Part shown: positions 6,910 through 8,398 of the stretch, piece by piece | Layout of the letters: every line of letters starts with the position of its first letter | Numbering within the stretch: position 1 is the stretch's first letter | Assembly: GCA_934465125.1 (NCBI GenBank) | Contig: CAKSKO010000040.1 | Coordinates: forward strand, 1-8,398 | DNA: 8,398 nucleotides | Direction of reading: 5' to 3' | Origin: an uncultured Eubacteriales bacterium | Lineage (GTDB): Bacteria; Bacillota; Clostridia; Oscillospirales; Acutalibacteraceae | Position numbers and translations under genes: made by a program | The notes under the pieces: model-generated | What the model saw: the letters and a program-made list of their open reading frames with translations, nothing else | Databases searched by the model: none | What the model was told of the DNA's origin: nothing

Positions 6910-6915
6910 ATTATA
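6910..6915 (-). promoter_or_regulatory. Possible -10 element of spoIID
   Basis: Read on the minus strand this is a perfect TATAAT, 20 bases before the start codon of spoIID. No convincing -35 lies 16-18 bases upstream, and the leader would be only about 13 bases, barely enough for the AGAGG ribosome site. Mother-cell sigma-E control would be expected for spoIID, so this may be a chance match in A/T-rich DNA. Confidence 0.25.
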
Positions 6916-6919
6916 AATA

Positions 6920-6930
6920 ATTGTTACAAT
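6920..6930. repeat. Perfect 11-base palindrome in the divergent intergenic region
   Basis: ATTGT-T-ACAAT is a perfect 5-1-5 inverted repeat. It lies upstream of spoIID (minus strand) and about 50 bases upstream of the -35 box of the membrane-protein gene. It could be a repressor half-site pair acting on spoIID. No regulator is known for this exact sequence to me. Confidence 0.35.
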
Positions 6931-6982
6931 CGGTTTATTTGTTTTTTTCTTTTTGTTTTCTCTTCTTTAGCGCCTGGCTTTA

Positions 6983-7011
6983 TTGACTTTGATTACTAGT
7001 TGCTTTAGAAT
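6983..7011 (+). promoter_or_regulatory. Sigma-A promoter of the membrane-protein gene
   Basis: TTGACT (6983-6988) and TAGAAT (7006-7011) are each five of six matches to the sigma-A consensus, with the ideal 17-base spacer. Transcription should begin near 7018, about 30 bases before the start codon. Confidence 0.75.
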
Positions 7012-7047
7012 GGATAAGGAATAAACTGAGTTTTTGGGGGTTGCTTT

Positions 7048-8034
7048 ATGAAATTAAAATATACTTGGATACCCTTTGTCGTCTCTCTTTTGCTTTTGAT
7101 ACCGGTTCGTGTTTATCAGGTTACAGTCGGAAAAGGAAATGCTTTTGGTACCTCCTTAATGGAAGAAAACGTATTTTATTTATTGTTTTCATTGCTTTGT
7201 GTGTTTGTCCTACTATTTATTACTATGTCTTTGCTATGTAAAAATGTCCCTGAAACTGTAAAATTTCAAAAAAATATTTTATCTGGGATATTTGCAACTG
7301 TGTTAGGAATTGTGATGGCATATGAAGGAATCAATGAGTTATATTTGTTATTCATTTCAATCATAGAACAAAAAAATGCGATAAAAACGATCATTTTATC
7401 GGCCACAACGATCTTAGCTAGCTTTGTTTTTCTGATTTTAGCATTTTGCCAGTTTTATGGTAAAAATATTTTTCTTAAAGTGCCGGTTATGGCACTGGTC
7501 CCCACTGTTTGGGCGGCGATTCGCTTAATACTCATATTTATGTATAACACCTCTATCGCCAGCACTGCCGCTGATATGCTTGATGTTTTGGCTGTTGTTT
7601 TCCTGCTATTGTTTTTATTTACACAAGCCAGAATGCTTGCAGGAATGGATGGAAAAAATATTCCAAAGCGGCTTTTTGCCTTTGGGATGTCGGCTGTACT
7701 TTTGATTCTTTTATATGATGTTCCGATTTTGTCCTTAAAAGCGGTTGGGGTGAGCAATTCTGTATCGGGCTACGGCACTTTTTGTATGATCGACCTTCTA
7801 TTGGCTGCTTATATTGTAATTTCTCTTATTGAAATTACTGATGCAATTCGTGCTACTGCACAAAAAGGAAGATACAGCAAGCAGGGATACCGTATGCGAA
7901 ATGAAGCAGCTAATATTCGAATAACAGAAAATTTGCGCCAAAGAGAAAAAGCGCAACAAAAAGATCAAAGTGTTGATGAAAGAAGAGTCCCCGATAGTAT
8001 GCTTAGAACAAAAGGGTTGAATAACAAAAAGTAA
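7048..8034 (+). CDS. Uncharacterised polytopic membrane protein, about eight TM segments
   Basis: 328 residues that I do not assign to a family. Hydrophobic segments lie at about 7-24, 42-64, 76-94, 116-136, 144-166, 175-195, 208-232 and 245-265. They are followed by a roughly 60-residue hydrophilic tail rich in Arg, Lys and Gln (266-328) that should face the cytoplasm by the positive-inside rule. There are no catalytic motifs, ABC motifs or sensor domains. A GGGGG run at 7036-7040, seven bases before ATG, supports the start, and a good sigma-A promoter precedes it. It stands alone: divergent from spoIID and separated from gap by 212 bases that contain a promoter of their own. It looks like a lineage-specific membrane protein; function cannot be read from sequence. 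A transport or cell-envelope role would be a guess. Confidence 0.8.
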   Translation: MKLKYTWIPFVVSLLLLIPVRVYQVTVGKGNAFGTSLMEENVFYLLFSLLCVFVLLFITMSLLCKNVPETVKFQKNILSGIFATVLGIVMAYEGINELYLLFISIIEQKNAIKTIILSATTILASFVFLILAFCQFYGKNIFLKVPVMALVPTVWAAIRLILIFMYNTSIASTAADMLDVLAVVFLLLFLFTQARMLAGMDGKNIPKRLFAFGMSAVLLILLYDVPILSLKAVGVSNSVSGYGTFCMIDLLLAAYIVISLIEITDAIRATAQKGRYSKQGYRMRNEAANIRITENLRQREKAQQKDQSVDERRVPDSMLRTKGLNNKK

Positions 8035-8150
8035 TATTTTGAAGAAAAGGCAAGAAATGTAGAAGAAATGATTCATTTTTCATTTTTATTAAAAAATGTT
8101 TGATAAATCAGAGTTCAAAAGGAACTGTAATCTATTTAATTTTCTGTATT

Positions 8151-8175
8151 TCATAAAAAGATCATAAATTTTATG
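8151..8175. repeat. Direct and inverted TCATAAA elements upstream of gap
   Basis: TCATAAA occurs at 8151-8157 and again at 8162-8168, eleven bases apart, which is about one helical turn. The second copy forms a perfect 6-1-6 palindrome (CATAAA-T-TTTATG, 8163-8175). The cluster ends nine bases before the likely -35 box of gap, a position suited to an activator or repressor site. The DNA here is A/T-rich, so chance is a real alternative. Confidence 0.4.
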
Positions 8176-8183
8176 GGAGATAC

Positions 8184-8398
<215 letters not shown>

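Noticed and set aside
7041..7241. Overlapping 66-codon frame at the start of the membrane-protein gene
   Set aside because: It starts at a TTG right after the G run with no spacer, and lies out of frame with the long membrane-protein gene that has correct ribosome spacing.
8081..8098. CATTTTT...AAAAATG hairpin as terminator of the membrane-protein gene
   Set aside because: The seven-bp stem is nearly all A-T with a four-base loop and no G-C core, so it would be too weak. No clear terminator is seen for this gene.

Overview
The window looks like part of the chromosome of a spore-forming, low-to-moderate-GC Firmicute, most likely a member of the Clostridia. The evidence is a SpoIID-type sporulation lytic transglycosylase, a YkpA/YbiT-type ABC-F ATPase, strong purine-rich Shine-Dalgarno sites, A/T-rich intergenic regions and compact intrinsic terminators. 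No RNA gene, insertion sequence, CRISPR array or replication origin is visible. No gene-free stretch exceeds about 215 bases.

Left part (1-4009): an accessory two-gene unit. The window opens inside a small gene whose product resembles the YbjN family, which has a type III secretion chaperone-like fold. Twenty bases later a GTG-started gene encodes a 1193-residue modular protein. It has no signal peptide. It carries a DUF4157 domain with an HELTH (HExxH) zinc-protease motif. The domain is preceded by an array of I-[QYS]-R-[SK]-hydrophobic motifs at a 17-19 residue pitch and followed by a long Ala/Lys/Glu-rich helical body with glycine/alanine-rich hydrophobic segments near the C-terminus. DUF4157 is repeatedly found next to extracellular contractile injection systems (eCIS) and in polymorphic toxins, so the pair is read here as a candidate cargo protein plus small chaperone or partner. 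No injection-system structural gene lies in the window; any would have to be upstream. A strong 16-bp hairpin closes the unit. This is the most interesting part of the window.

Middle part (4010-5773): a monocistronic ABC-F ATPase gene with an extended -10 promoter and a terminator that also works for the convergent gene. Its second nucleotide-binding domain lacks the Walker A lysine and has Gln in place of the catalytic Glu.

Right part (5774-8398): spoIID on the minus strand, divergent from a gene for an unrecognised membrane protein with about eight transmembrane segments and its own good sigma-A promoter. The window ends in the first 50 codons of gap (glyceraldehyde-3-phosphate dehydrogenase), whose N-terminus resembles the eukaryotic/E. 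coli GapA class. This part reads as ordinary housekeeping chromosome.
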